Assembly (NCBI GenBank): GCA_044359955.1 | Contig: JBIKLF010000004.1 | Span: 76,820 to 140,819 of the forward strand | Direction: 5' to 3' | DNA: 64,000 nt | Origin: JACTMZ01 sp044359955 | GTDB taxonomy: Bacteria; Verrucomicrobiota; Verrucomicrobiia; Chthoniobacterales; JACTMZ01 | Part shown: positions 37,062 to 46,856 of the stretch, piece by piece | Numbering within the stretch: position 1 is the stretch's first letter | How the letters are laid out: every line of letters begins with the position of its first letter | Program-made: the position numbers and the translations under genes | The notes under the pieces: model-generated | Seen by the model: the letters and a program-made list of their open reading frames with translations, nothing else | What the model was told of the DNA's origin: nothing | The model's database searches: none

Positions 37062-38080
37062 TCGCTGTGCTCGATTTGATCCTCGAGCTGGTCGACCTCC
37101 TGCCGCATGTCACGCAGGTTGATCGACTCGTGTGACGAAGAACGGTAAAAAAGAAAAATAATCCCGCCGGCCAGACTGCCCAGCGTGTTGATGAGAAAGC
37201 CGGTCACGGAAATCAGCGTGGCGATGGCCGCCCCCACCCCGAAGGGTGCCAGCAGGGACACAAAGAGGCTTTCCCGCAAACCAATGCCCGAGACACTGAT
37301 CGGGATCGCCGTAATCACCGCGACAATCGGCATCACCGAAAAAATATCGACCATGCCAAGCAGGTCGGTGAACGCGCGGGCCGCGCAGTAGAACGTGGTG
37401 AAAAACATCCCGAAGAGCGGGAAAGAAATGAGCAGGGCCCAAATGGTCAAACGCCAGCCTTTGGCATACATGTGGCAGGCCGCCGAAACTTCCACAATCC
37501 TCCCGCGCAGAGGCGTCCACCGCGGCAGATAATGCACCCAGCCGAGACCCGAAACGACAAACATGCCGACAATGATGATCAAAGCGGCCGCGAGCAGCCA
37601 CAAAAGCAAATTCAGCAAGGTCGAGCTTCCCTCCGCATGATTGAGCAAGTCGTAACGGAAATAAAGAAATGTCACGCTCAAGAAAATCAGCGCAAGCATC
37701 CCGATCACGCGGTCCATGAACACGCTCAACAACGCCGCCGCTTTGTTGTCCCTCGCTTCGCGCATGGTCAGAAACATTTTCACCACGTCGCCGCCGGTCG
37801 ATCCGAGCATGAAGAGGTTGAAGAACATCCCGATCATGAACAACTGCCAGGTGCGCAGCCACGTCATGTGGATATTCTGCACCGCCAGCAGGATCTTCCA
37901 CCGCGCTGTGGCTACAATGGTGCAAAGAAAAAATACCCCGACCCCCGCCGCCAGCCAGCGCCAGTCGGCCAGGCGGACCGCCTCAAGCATTTCACGCCGA
38001 CGCACGGGATCATGGAAGACCCACCAGAGAAGGCCGATGGTGACCGCCAACTGCAGCACCGTGAGCAAAGTTTTTTTCAT
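37058..38080 (-). CDS. flippase-like (LPG synthase TM / UPF0104) membrane protein
   Basis: A 340-residue integral membrane protein with about eight helices, matching the lysylphosphatidylglycerol-synthetase transmembrane (UPF0104) family: WLAAGVGVFFLCTIVATARW, FMIGMFFNLFMLGSTGGDVV, SVFMDRVIGMLALIFLSVTF, and IPISVSGIGLRESLFVSLLA. The GSTGGD and GIGLRE blocks are characteristic. It lacks the soluble aminoacyl transferase domain, so it is probably a lipid flippase rather than a synthase. Confidence 0.88.
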   Translation of the reverse strand: MKKTLLTVLQLAVTIGLLWWVFHDPVRRREMLEAVRLADWRWLAAGVGVFFLCTIVATARWKILLAVQNIHMTWLRTWQLFMIGMFFNLFMLGSTGGDVVKMFLTMREARDNKAAALLSVFMDRVIGMLALIFLSVTFLYFRYDLLNHAEGSSTLLNLLLWLLAAALIIIVGMFVVSGLGWVHYLPRWTPLRGRIVEVSAACHMYAKGWRLTIWALLISFPLFGMFFTTFYCAARAFTDLLGMVDIFSVMPIVAVITAIPISVSGIGLRESLFVSLLAPFGVGAAIATLISVTGFLINTLGSLAGGIIFLFYRSSSHESINLRDMRQEVDQLEDQIEHSE

Positions 38081-38103
38081 GCGCCGAAACGGGCTTCAAT
38101 CAA

Positions 38104-39348
38104 TCAGTTATGCGCGCGGGACGAAATCACTTTTTTGGCGACCTCCTCCCCGCTGGCCATCACCGCGTCGATGCTCGCCCCGCAAATCGTGTCGCCCGCC
38201 ACCTGCACGCCCGGCGGCACCGCGCCCCACGGCGCCGGACGCCGACGAAAGCCCGGCAACTGCTCGGGCACCGCGTAGGGCACCTTGATATAGGCCAGCG
38301 GACGCATCGATCGCCGGTCCTGTCCAAACCATGCTGCCACTGCGGACGCCACCGCCTCCGCATCGGCGGCGCGGGGATGACCGGGCAGAACCGTAACACT
38401 CCACAAATGCGCGCCCGGCTGCGCCAGACCGGGCGAGGCATTGCTGACCAAAGCCGCATGCAGCACCGGACTCTCCCCGCATCTGGGCGGGAGGCACAGC
38501 CACGGTTCGCGATAAAACGGACGTTCCGCCGCGAAATAATGCACCGCCGTGGCCCGCGCCGCACGCGGACGACCGCTCCCGAGCAACCGACAGGCCGCAG
38601 GTTCGTCGACGGCCAGGACAACCTGGTCCCCGGCCAGAAACTCGCCGTTCGAGAAGCGCACCCCGCAGACCTTGCCCTGCGCCAAGACAAGCTCCTCCGC
38701 TCGCATGCCGTAACGCACCGAGGCACGGGGAAGCCCCGCAACCAACTGCTCGGCCAGAGCGCCGATTCCCCGGGCCGGAAGCAGGGCTCGCCCCATGACA
38801 AAGCCCCGCAGATAGCCAAGGAAAAGCTCCCCGCTCGTCTGCAACTCCGGATCGAGTAGCACACCACCGAAGAAAGGTCGGGCAAAACGGGTGAAAAAAT
38901 CTTCGCTCAAGCCGTATTGCCGCAACAACGCCTCGGTCGATAGGGTGTCGTCCACTCCCCGCGGCCCGAAGGACTTGGCCGTCACACGCAGCAAACGAAG
39001 CAAGTCGGCGAACGGCATGACGTCCGCCCGCAGCGCCCCGAACACCGCTGAAGGCCGGCGTAATGGGTTTTCCAGCGTGCACGGATCACCACGCCCGACA
39101 AACATGGCGCCTGCCCGGAAGCGTCCGCCCCCCAGCGCACCGAAATCAAGATGCCGGCGCGCCGTCGGATAGGAATCGAGGAGCACTTGGAACCCGCGAT
39201 CAAGAATAAAGCCCTCCCGCGTCCGTTCAGAGACCGCCCTCCCTCCCGCCCGGTCGGATGCTTCACAAAGCAAAAACGGGTGCCTTGCGTCCGCCAGCAC
39301 CTTGGCGCAAGTCAAACCCGCCAAACCGGCCCCGACCACAATGGTCAT
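38104..39348 (-). CDS. FAD-dependent amine-oxidase/desaturase-like protein
   Basis: A 414-residue flavoprotein. The dinucleotide motif MTIVVGAGLAGLTCAKVLAD opens the protein, followed by the GGRAVSERTREGFILDRGFQ block typical of protoporphyrinogen oxidase and phytoene-desaturase-like enzymes, and the C-terminal FAD contact VQVAGDTICGASIDAVMASG. The start is the ATG at 39348; an in-frame ATG at 39411 adds 21 dissimilar residues. Substrate unknown. It ends 23 bases before the flippase-like gene in the same direction. Confidence 0.87.
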   Translation of the reverse strand: MTIVVGAGLAGLTCAKVLADARHPFLLCEASDRAGGRAVSERTREGFILDRGFQVLLDSYPTARRHLDFGALGGGRFRAGAMFVGRGDPCTLENPLRRPSAVFGALRADVMPFADLLRLLRVTAKSFGPRGVDDTLSTEALLRQYGLSEDFFTRFARPFFGGVLLDPELQTSGELFLGYLRGFVMGRALLPARGIGALAEQLVAGLPRASVRYGMRAEELVLAQGKVCGVRFSNGEFLAGDQVVLAVDEPAACRLLGSGRPRAARATAVHYFAAERPFYREPWLCLPPRCGESPVLHAALVSNASPGLAQPGAHLWSVTVLPGHPRAADAEAVASAVAAWFGQDRRSMRPLAYIKVPYAVPEQLPGFRRRPAPWGAVPPGVQVAGDTICGASIDAVMASGEEVAKKVISSRAHN

Positions 39349-39422
39349 TCCGTTGTCAACGCCTCCGCGCCCCAGGTTGAACACATTTTTCTCGCACCAT
39401 GAACGATACATCCTAACGTCCC

Positions 39423-41876
39423 ATGACCATCATGCACCAGACCGCACCTCTGAAATTCGAGAAAGAAATCATCGACGAGTTGAAATACACCATGGCCCGC
39501 GACCAAGGCACCGCCTCGCGCCGGGAATGGTGGATCGCCACCTCCATGGCCATCCAACGCATCGTCATCGAGCGCATGATGAAAACCCTCGCCGTGCACA
39601 ACGAGCAAAACGTCCGCCGGGTCTATTACATGTCCATGGAGTTCCTCATGGGACGCCTCTTTGCCAACAACATGATCGCCGCCGGCGTCTTCCACCAAGT
39701 CAACGAAGCCCTCGAAAACCTCGGCCACCCCCTCGAGGAAACACGCGACGAAGAGTACGACATGGCACTGGGCAATGGCGGCCTCGGGCGTCTCGCCGCC
39801 TGCTTCCTCGACTCGCTGGCCACCCTTGACCTCCCCGCCGTCGGCTACGGCATCCACTACCAATACGGCCTTTTCAAACAGGAATTCCGCCACGGTTACC
39901 AAGTGGAACTTCCCGACGCGTGGGTCCAATACGGTTCACCCTGGGAAATTATCCGCCCCTCCCACCGGCAGGAAGTTCCCGTCTACGGCCACGTCGAAAC
40001 GGTGGACGACGGACTCGGCCACACCAGTTCGGTCTGGGTCGGTTTCCGCAAGATCATTGGCGTTCCCTATGACATTCCCATCCCGGGCTACGGCACCGAG
40101 ACGGTCAACTTCCTCCGCCTCTGGGAATCCAAGGCTCCCGAAGAATTCGATTTCGACGTCTTCAACCGCGGCGGATACGAGGAGGCCGTGCGCCAGAAAA
40201 ACATGGCCGAGACAATCAGCAAGGTCCTCTACCCGAACGACCACACCGAGGCCGGCAAAGAACTCCGCCTCCTCCAGCAATACTTTTTCACCGCCTGCTC
40301 CCTGCGCGACATCATCCGCCGGTTCCAGAAGGACAACTCGGACTGGTCCAAATTCCCGGAGAAAGTCGCCATTCAACTCAACGACACGCACCCGGCCATC
40401 AGCATCCCGGAACTGCAGCGCCTCCTCGTCGATGACTACGGACTCTCCTGGGATCAAGCCTGGTCCATCGTCACCCGCACCTTCGCCTACACCAACCACA
40501 CCCTCCTGCCCGAGGCGCTCGAGAAATGGAGCGTCGGACTCCTCCGCAAAGTCCTCCCGCGCCACGTGCAGATCATTTTCGAGATCAACAAGAACTTCCT
40601 CGGGGAGGTCGAAAAAAAGTGGCCGGGCGACGTGGAGAAAAAGCGCACCCTCTCCCTCATCGAGGAAAACCATGAGCAAATGGTCCGCATGGGCCACCTC
40701 AGCGTGGTCGGCAGCCACTCGGTCAACGGCGTCGCCGCCCTCCACACCAAGCTGGTCAAATCCGACCTCTTCCCCGAATTCGACGCTCTCTACCCCGGAC
40801 GCATCAACAACAAGACCAACGGCATCACCCCGCGCCGCTGGCTCGTGGCCTGCAACCCGCGGCTCTCCGACCTCATCACCCGCACGATCGGCACCGGCTG
40901 GGAGCGCAACCTTGACCTCCTCCGCAAACTCGAACCCCACGCCCATGACGCCGAGTTCCGCGAGGAATTCATGGCGGTCAAACACGCCAACAAAGAAAAA
41001 CTCGCCAAACGTGTTTTCGATGAATGCGGCGTCGTCGTCGATCCCTCCGCCATGTTCGACGTGCAAATCAAGCGGCTCCACGAATACAAGCGGCAACACC
41101 TCAACCTCCTTCACATCCTCTGGCTCTACCGCCGCCTTCTCCAAGACCCCACTCTCGACATCCCGCCGCGCGTTTTCATCTTCGCGGCCAAGGCGGCGCC
41201 CGGCTATGACACAGCCAAGCTCATCATCAAGGCGATCAACGCCGTCGGCGCGACAATCAACGGCGACAAGCGGATCAAGGACAAGCTCAAAGTCGCCTTC
41301 ATGCCCAATTACCGCGTGTCCTTGGCCCAGCGCATTGTTCCGGCCGCCGACCTCTCCGAACAGATTTCGACCGCCGGCAAGGAAGCCTCCGGCACCGGCA
41401 ACATGAAACTCGCCCTCAACGGCGCCATCACGATTGGCACCCTTGACGGCGCCAACGTTGAAATTCTCGAGGAAGTCGGTGACGACAACATCTTCATCTT
41501 CGGCCACACCGTCGACGAAGTGCACAAGTTGGTTGCCGACGGTTACAACCCGCAAAAGTTCTACGAGGCTGACCCCGAACTCGCCGCCATCATCGACTGG
41601 CTGGGCACCGACTATTTCACCCCCGACGAAGGAGCCCACGTTCTCGCCCCGCTGCGCGACAACCTCCTCTACCACGACCCCTACCTCTGCCTGGCCGACT
41701 TCAAATCCTATTGCCAAGCCCAGGAAAAAGTCTCCGCCGCATTCCAAGACAAAGCCCGCTGGGGCAAAATGGCCGTCCTCAACACCGCCCGCGTCGGAAA
41801 ATTCTCGAGTGACCGCACCATCCTCGAATACGCCAAAGACATCTGGCACCTGGACCCCGTCCGCATCCCCGCATAA
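39423..41876 (+). CDS. glgP: glycogen/starch/alpha-glucan phosphorylase
   Basis: Releases glucose-1-phosphate from alpha-1,4-glucans. The 817-residue protein has the full GT35 pattern: VYYMSMEFLMGRLFANN, DMALGNGGLGRLAACFLDSL, AVGYGIHYQYGLFKQEF, NDTHPAISIPELQRLLVDDY, NKTNGITPRRWL, IKRLHEYKRQHLNLLHI, and the pyridoxal phosphate Lys region EASGTGNMKLALNGAITIG. Length is normal (about 820). It is divergent from the FAD gene. glgX at 8688 is its functional partner. Confidence 0.97.
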   Translation: MTIMHQTAPLKFEKEIIDELKYTMARDQGTASRREWWIATSMAIQRIVIERMMKTLAVHNEQNVRRVYYMSMEFLMGRLFANNMIAAGVFHQVNEALENLGHPLEETRDEEYDMALGNGGLGRLAACFLDSLATLDLPAVGYGIHYQYGLFKQEFRHGYQVELPDAWVQYGSPWEIIRPSHRQEVPVYGHVETVDDGLGHTSSVWVGFRKIIGVPYDIPIPGYGTETVNFLRLWESKAPEEFDFDVFNRGGYEEAVRQKNMAETISKVLYPNDHTEAGKELRLLQQYFFTACSLRDIIRRFQKDNSDWSKFPEKVAIQLNDTHPAISIPELQRLLVDDYGLSWDQAWSIVTRTFAYTNHTLLPEALEKWSVGLLRKVLPRHVQIIFEINKNFLGEVEKKWPGDVEKKRTLSLIEENHEQMVRMGHLSVVGSHSVNGVAALHTKLVKSDLFPEFDALYPGRINNKTNGITPRRWLVACNPRLSDLITRTIGTGWERNLDLLRKLEPHAHDAEFREEFMAVKHANKEKLAKRVFDECGVVVDPSAMFDVQIKRLHEYKRQHLNLLHILWLYRRLLQDPTLDIPPRVFIFAAKAAPGYDTAKLIIKAINAVGATINGDKRIKDKLKVAFMPNYRVSLAQRIVPAADLSEQISTAGKEASGTGNMKLALNGAITIGTLDGANVEILEEVGDDNIFIFGHTVDEVHKLVADGYNPQKFYEADPELAAIIDWLGTDYFTPDEGAHVLAPLRDNLLYHDPYLCLADFKSYCQAQEKVSAAFQDKARWGKMAVLNTARVGKFSSDRTILEYAKDIWHLDPVRIPA

Positions 41877-42120
41877 TCCCCACCCACGGGCCCGTGGCAT
41901 CGGCATCCTGCCGATGATCCCCGCCACCTCACGCACCTCTCAGAGCAGGGGGCACGGGCGTCCCGCCCGTCACGCCCGTCACGACGGGTCCCCCACCCGA
42001 TTCCCATTCGCCCTCCAACTATAGCGCCACGATCCTTGCGTCCGCGGACCGCACCAGTCATCCTTTCCCCAGCCGCGTCGCCCATCCGCGCCCGATGAAG
42101 CGCGCCACGCGCCCCGCTCC
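41877..42120. other. gene-free stretch with palindromes
   Basis: No ORF supported. It contains the palindrome CCACGGGCCCGTGG (41884-41897) just after glgP, then hairpins of the CATCGGCA and ACGGGCG types (41898-41916 and 41954-41970). Confidence 0.7.
41898..41970. repeat. tandem intergenic hairpins (CATCGGCA and ACGGGCG types)
   Basis: CATCGGCA-TCC-TGCCGATG (41898-41916) is a perfect eight-pair hairpin; ACGGGCG-TCC-CGCCCGT (41954-41970) is a perfect seven-pair hairpin. The same two hairpin types recur together at 44407-44456 and 50823-50871. Confidence 0.8.
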
Positions 42121-43242
42121 ATGGCCAGCGTCACCCTTCAAAACGTCACCAAAATCTACCGTGGCCGCCGCGGTGAGGAGATCCCCGCCGTCCTCGATCT
42201 CTCCCTCGAAGTTCCCGACAAATCTTTCGTTGTTCTCCTCGGCCCCTCCGGTTGCGGCAAAACCAGCACCTTGCGCATGGTTGCCGGCCTCGAAGGCCTC
42301 ACCTCCGGCCGCATCCTCATCGGCGACACCGACGTGAGCGGACTCCCCCCCGGGGATCGCGACGTCACCATGGTCTTCCAGAACTACGCACTCTACCCGC
42401 ACCTCACCGTGGCCGAAAATCTCGCTTTCGGCCTCCGTGTCCGACACCTTCCCGCCGCCGACATTGCGCGCCGCGTCCGCGAAGCCGCCGCCATCCTCGG
42501 TATTGAGGACCTTCTCGCGCGCCTGCCCCGCGATCTTTCCGGCGGACAACAGCAACGTGTCGCGGTTGGTCGCGCCATCGTCCGCCAACCCCGCGTCTTC
42601 CTCTTCGACGAACCCCTCTCCAATCTCGATGCCAAGATGCGCGCCCAACTCCGCGCCGAGTTGATCAAACTCCACCAACGCCTCAAGACCACCATCATCT
42701 ACGTGACCCATGATCAGGCCGAAGCCATGACCATGGGCACGAGCATCGCCGTTCTCCGCGACGGCACGCTCCAACAATCCGGCCGTCCACTGCATCTTTA
42801 CAACGAACCTGACAATACCTTCGTGGCCGGCTTTCTCGGCGGCCCGCCCATCAACTTCATCCGCGGCACGCTTCACGCCCGTCAAGGTGCCCGCCTCGTC
42901 TTTCGCGAAAATGGCGGCGGATCGCTGGAAATCGAACTTGCCCCGCGCGGCCACGCCGACCGCCTCGCCGGCATGGAGATCCTCCTCGGCCTCCGCCCCG
43001 AGCATTTCCAACCGCTCCTCCCCGGCCAAACACCCGACACCGCCACCTTCCCCGCCCACCTCGACATCATCGAGCCGACCGGTGCCGAATCCATTTGCTA
43101 CCTCCAAACCGGCGCCAACACCCTCATTTGCCGCAGCCGCCACATCATCGACACCCGCGAAGCCGGACACCGCATGCTCTTTCGCGCCGACCCCTCGAAG
43201 CTTCTTCTTTTTGACCCGGCCACCGAGCAGCGGATCGACTGA
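42121..43242 (+). CDS. UgpC/MalK-type ABC transporter ATP-binding protein
   Basis: A 373-residue ATPase of the carbohydrate-uptake (CUT1) type. Walker A: LLGPSGCGKTSTLRMVAGLE; the Q-loop: MVFQNYALYPHLTVAENLAF; signature: LSGGQQQRVAVGRAIVRQP; Walker B: VFLFDEPLSNLDAKMRAQL; the switch is VTHDQAEAMTM. A C-terminal TOBE/OB region (residues about 235-373) follows, as in MalK. No permeases or binding protein are adjacent; such ATPases are known to be shared among several sugar importers. It is two bases from the dGTPase gene. Confidence 0.92.
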   Translation: MASVTLQNVTKIYRGRRGEEIPAVLDLSLEVPDKSFVVLLGPSGCGKTSTLRMVAGLEGLTSGRILIGDTDVSGLPPGDRDVTMVFQNYALYPHLTVAENLAFGLRVRHLPAADIARRVREAAAILGIEDLLARLPRDLSGGQQQRVAVGRAIVRQPRVFLFDEPLSNLDAKMRAQLRAELIKLHQRLKTTIIYVTHDQAEAMTMGTSIAVLRDGTLQQSGRPLHLYNEPDNTFVAGFLGGPPINFIRGTLHARQGARLVFRENGGGSLEIELAPRGHADRLAGMEILLGLRPEHFQPLLPGQTPDTATFPAHLDIIEPTGAESICYLQTGANTLICRSRHIIDTREAGHRMLFRADPSKLLLFDPATEQRID

Positions 43243-43243
43243 C

Positions 43244-44386
43244 ATGTCCCTTCTCCGCACCCGCGAAAAGGTCGAGCACCAGGAGGACCGCGCCCTCGCC
43301 CCCTTCGCGCAAAAATCCTCCACCACCCGCGGCCGCCTGCACCCGCAACCCGCCCATCGCTGGCGCAGCGAGTATCAACGCGATGTCGCCCGCATCATCC
43401 ACTCCGCCGCCTTCCGTCGCCTCGAATACAAAACCCAAGTCTTTCTCAATGGCACCGGCGACCACTACCGCACGCGTCTCACCCATACCATGGAAGTCGC
43501 GTCGATCAGCCGCACCCTGGCCCGCGCCCTCGGGCTGAACGAAGACCTCGCCGAAGCCGTCGCTCTGGCCCATGACCTCGGCCACTCTCCCTTCGGCCAC
43601 TCCGGCGAGGAAACCCTCGACCGTCTGCTCAAGGACCACGGCGGCTTCGACCACAACGACCAAAGCCTTCGCGTGGTCACTCTGCTCGAAAGCCCCTACG
43701 AAGATTTCGACGGCCTCAATCTCGCCTTCGAAGTCCTCGAGGGCGTGCAAAAGCACACCACCGCCCGAATCGCGCCCGACCTCGGCCATTATCCCTGCGC
43801 CAGCCTCGAAGGACAAATCGCCGACCTCGCTGACGAAATCGCCTACTATGCACACGATGTGCAGGACGGGCTCGAAGCCGGACTGATCAAACCCGCCCAA
43901 CTTTCCGACGTCGCTCTCTGCGCCGAAATCTCGCGGCACAACGGACTCGACCTCACCGGGGCCGACGCCAAAACCGCCCGCCTCAGCCTCGCCCGCCTCC
44001 TCTCCAACCACCTCATCCACGACGTCCTCGAAGCCAGCGCCACCCGCATCGCCGCCGCCGGCGTGCAAAGCGCGGACGACGTCCGCCGCCACCCCGACCT
44101 CCTCATCGGCTACAGCGATCGCACCGCCCGCGAAGCCAAAGCCCTCCGCTCCTTCCTCTACACCCACCTCTACTTCCACCCCGAGGTCAATGACGCCAAC
44201 CAACGCGCCTGTGACCTCATGGCCGACGTCTTCAACGCTTACCTCCAAGATCCGAGTCAGATCGGACGCGAAGCCACCCGCCGCGTCCCCAACAGCGGCC
44301 TCTACCGCGCCGCCGGCGACTACATCGCCGGCATGACCGACCGCTACCTCCTCCGCGAACATGCCCGCCTCTTCCACACTGCCTGA
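43244..44386 (+). CDS. dgt: deoxyguanosinetriphosphate triphosphohydrolase-like protein
   Basis: A 380-residue HD-domain phosphohydrolase of the dGTPase type 2 family, cleaving dNTP to nucleoside and triphosphate. Motifs: FRRLEYKTQVFLNGTGDHYR, RLTHTMEVASISRTLAR (first His), ALAHDLGHSPFGHSGEETLD (HD pair), and LADEIAYYAHDVQDGL. The ATG at 43244 is two bases after the ABC gene stop. Length is normal for the group. Confidence 0.93.
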   Translation: MSLLRTREKVEHQEDRALAPFAQKSSTTRGRLHPQPAHRWRSEYQRDVARIIHSAAFRRLEYKTQVFLNGTGDHYRTRLTHTMEVASISRTLARALGLNEDLAEAVALAHDLGHSPFGHSGEETLDRLLKDHGGFDHNDQSLRVVTLLESPYEDFDGLNLAFEVLEGVQKHTTARIAPDLGHYPCASLEGQIADLADEIAYYAHDVQDGLEAGLIKPAQLSDVALCAEISRHNGLDLTGADAKTARLSLARLLSNHLIHDVLEASATRIAAAGVQSADDVRRHPDLLIGYSDRTAREAKALRSFLYTHLYFHPEVNDANQRACDLMADVFNAYLQDPSQIGREATRRVPNSGLYRAAGDYIAGMTDRYLLREHARLFHTA

Positions 44387-44616
44387 CCCCTCACCGGAAA
44401 AAGTGGCACGGGCATCTTGCCCGTGAAGTCCAGTCATCATCGGCAGGATGCCGATGCCACCCCATCAACCAATCCCGCCCCCATGCCCAATCGCCTAACT
44501 CGCCATGCCCGGCAACCTCAGGGGGCACGGGTAGCCTGCCCGCCCGTGCGCGGGTCCCGCCCGTCACGATCCGCCGCCGCAAGCGCCGCGCCGGCGCCAG
44601 CAAATTGTTCGACGAC
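44387..44616. other. gene-free stretch filled with palindromes
   Basis: No gene is seen. It contains the tandem hairpins at 44407-44456 and a further G/C-rich run of CACGGG.../CCCGTG repeats at about 44525-44550. Confidence 0.7.
44407..44456. repeat. tandem intergenic hairpins (CACGGGCA and CATCGGCA types)
   Basis: CACGGGCA-TCT-TGCCCGTG (44407-44425) and, 12 bases on, CATCGGCA-GGA-TGCCGATG (44438-44456): both perfect eight-pair stems with three-base loops. This is the pair seen at 50823-50871, in opposite order. Confidence 0.85.
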
Positions 44617-45459
44617 ATGATCCCCTCCAAACCCTCCGCGCTGACCCGCCTCTGGCAAGTCGCCCGCATTGTCCTTCTTGTTTGGCTCGGACTCCTCGCC
44701 TTCCTCGCCCTCACCCAGCGATCCATGATCTACTACCCATCGAAAAACAACGCCGCCGCGCTCGAACAGGAAGCCACCACCCAAGGCTTCCAACCCTGGA
44801 AAAACCCACAGGATGAAGTCATCGGTTACCAAAGCCTGGCCGCCCCCACCGACCCCCGCCCACCCGTCGCTCTGGTCATCTTCCATGGCAACGCCGGTTA
44901 CGCCATGCATCGCGCCGACTACGCATCACTGCTCCGCGCCGCCGCCCCGGACCACGCCGTCTCCCTCTACATCCTCGAATACCCCGGCTACGGCGCACGT
45001 TCCGGCAGCCCCTCGCAAGAATCCTTCCTCGCCACCGCCCGGGAAGCCTTCGACACCATCCCGCCCATAACCCCCGTCATCCTCCTCGGCGAATCGATCG
45101 GCACCGGCGTCGCCTCCGCCACCGCCTCGGCTATCCCCGACCGCATCGCCGGCCTCCTCCTCCTCACTCCCTTCGACAACTTGGCCAACGTCGCCCAACA
45201 CCACTACCCTCTCCTCCCCGTCCGCTGGATCTTGCGCGACCAATACCCCTCCGCCGACTGGCTCCAAAACTACCAAGGCCCCGTCGCCATCATCCTCGCC
45301 GCCAACGACACCATCGTCCCCGCCAAATTCGGCCAAAAACTCCACGACACCTACGCCGGCCCCAAACTCCTCCTCATCGCCGACCAAGCCGACCACAACG
45401 ACCTCCTCCACACCCTCCCCGAATCCACCTGGCGCAAGGCCCTGCAGTTCCTCCTGTAG
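44617..45459 (+). CDS. alpha/beta hydrolase, membrane-anchored
   Basis: A 280-residue hydrolase of the BEM46/ABHD13-like group. An N-terminal membrane helix (VARIVLLVWLGLLAFLALTQ) is followed by SMIYYPSKNN. The hydrolase core has the oxyanion segment VIFHGNAGYAMHRADY, EYPGYGARSGSPSQESFLAT, the nucleophile elbow LLGESIGTGVASA (Ser), Asp in ILAANDTIVPAKFG, and His in DQADHNDLLH. Start ATG 44617; a TTG at 44605 is in frame. Substrate unknown. Confidence 0.86.
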   Translation: MIPSKPSALTRLWQVARIVLLVWLGLLAFLALTQRSMIYYPSKNNAAALEQEATTQGFQPWKNPQDEVIGYQSLAAPTDPRPPVALVIFHGNAGYAMHRADYASLLRAAAPDHAVSLYILEYPGYGARSGSPSQESFLATAREAFDTIPPITPVILLGESIGTGVASATASAIPDRIAGLLLLTPFDNLANVAQHHYPLLPVRWILRDQYPSADWLQNYQGPVAIILAANDTIVPAKFGQKLHDTYAGPKLLLIADQADHNDLLHTLPESTWRKALQFLL

Positions 45460-45480
45460 CCGCGGCACTATGTGCCGCGT
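45455..45480. repeat. hairpin immediately after the hydrolase gene
   Basis: TGTAG overlaps the hydrolase stop, and CGCGGCAC-TAT-GTGCCGCG (45461-45479) is a perfect eight-pair hairpin. It belongs to the TGTAGC palindrome type and could also act in mRNA 3' end protection. Confidence 0.65.
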
Positions 45481-45555
45481 TCCCCGGTAGGGCCGGCTGG
45501 GCAGCCCGCCGCGCCCCATCACAAAAATTTACAACACAAGACTCATCCCTACTCT

Positions 45556-46779
45556 CTACCTTCTCCGCTTGATCCCAAACGAATACCCACTCCGATGCCT
45601 TCCCCCGCCCGCCGCCCGCGCCTTCACGTGCGTCGCCGTCGGATCCAACAACGTCGTGTATTTGTAATCAAACCCGTCAAGTTTCAACCGCGGAATCTTC
45701 ATCCCGATAAAACGCTCGATCGATTCGATCATGGCCAAATCTTCCGCCGTCACCAAAGTGAACGCATCACCCACGGCCTGCGCCCGCCCTGTTCTCCCGA
45801 TGCGGTGCACATAATCCTCCGGATGCCCCGGGATGTCATAGTTGATCACGTGGGAAACCCCCGCGATATCCAACCCGCGCGCCGCGATGTCCGTCGCGAC
45901 CAGGACCTCGTAGCGCCCGTTCTTGAAACCTTCGAGCGCTTCTTCGCGCTCGCGCTGCGTGCGGTTGGAGTGCAACGCCACCACCGAGTGGTTCTCCTTC
46001 TTCAGCTGACGCGCAATGCGGTCCGCCCCGTCCTTCGTCCGGCAAAACACCAACACGCAGTCAAAATTGGTTTTCTCCATCAACCCCGAGAGCAATTCGT
46101 ATTTCTGATCCATCCCCACCGGATAAAACGCATGCGTGATCGTCTCGGCCGGTGACATCCGGATGCCGATCTCGATTTTTTCCGGATCATTGACCGCGAA
46201 TTTCGCCAGCGACTCGATCTCACTGGGCATGGTCGCCGAGAAAAACAGGGTCTGACGATTCTTCGGCAGCTTCTGGATAACGCGCCGCACCTGCGGCAGA
46301 AATCCCATGTCGAGCATCCGGTCCACCTCGTCGAGGACGAGAAACTCGAGCCCCCCGAGCGGCACCTCGTTCTGCTCCATGAAATCGAGCAAGCGCCCCG
46401 GCGTGGCCACGATGATATCCGTCCCGCGCTGCAACTCCTCCCGCTGCTTCCCGTAGCCCACCCCGCCGTAAAGCAATGTCACCGTCAAATCGCTGAACCG
46501 CCCGTAATCGCGGAACGCCGTCTCCACCTGCATAGCCAACTCCCGCGTCGGCTCGAGCACCAGACACCGCGGCTTCTCCTGATGCGAGCCCAGTTTGCTC
46601 AAAATCGGCAAACCAAAAGCCGCCGTCTTCCCCGTCCCCGTCTGGGCCGAACCCATAAGGTCCTTGCCCGATAAAATCACGGGAATAGCCCGCAGCTGGA
46701 TCGGCGTGGGATCGACAAACCCCATCGACTGAACCCCATGCACCACCGCATCCGACAACCCCAACTCGTTAAAACCCAT
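45556..46779 (-). CDS. DEAD-box-family RNA helicase (DEVD variant), RhlE-like
   Basis: A 407-residue ATP-dependent RNA helicase. The Q motif is MGFVDPTPIQLRAIPVILSG; motif I AQTGTGKTAAFGLP; Ia PTRELAMQVE; Ib TPGRLLDF; motif II reads VLDEVDRMLDMGF, so DEVD replaces DEAD; motif III SATMP; V ATDIAARGLDIAGVSHVINY; VI YVHRIGRTGRA. A short basic tail ends HRSGYSFGIKRRR. It is most likely an RhlE-type helicase in ribosome assembly or cold adaptation. The 183-base region upstream carries a hairpin of the TGTAGC type. Confidence 0.93.
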   Translation of the reverse strand: MGFNELGLSDAVVHGVQSMGFVDPTPIQLRAIPVILSGKDLMGSAQTGTGKTAAFGLPILSKLGSHQEKPRCLVLEPTRELAMQVETAFRDYGRFSDLTVTLLYGGVGYGKQREELQRGTDIIVATPGRLLDFMEQNEVPLGGLEFLVLDEVDRMLDMGFLPQVRRVIQKLPKNRQTLFFSATMPSEIESLAKFAVNDPEKIEIGIRMSPAETITHAFYPVGMDQKYELLSGLMEKTNFDCVLVFCRTKDGADRIARQLKKENHSVVALHSNRTQREREEALEGFKNGRYEVLVATDIAARGLDIAGVSHVINYDIPGHPEDYVHRIGRTGRAQAVGDAFTLVTAEDLAMIESIERFIGMKIPRLKLDGFDYKYTTLLDPTATHVKARAAGGGRHRSGYSFGIKRRR

Positions 46780-46856
46780 AATTAAAAAACCTCACGTAAG
46801 AACCAACACTATCCCCCAACCATGCCGCCCCGCAAAGAACAAACTCCTCAACCTTT

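Noticed and set aside
39936..41936. 666-codon minus-strand ORF
   Set aside because: Antisense to glgP; no recognisable domain.
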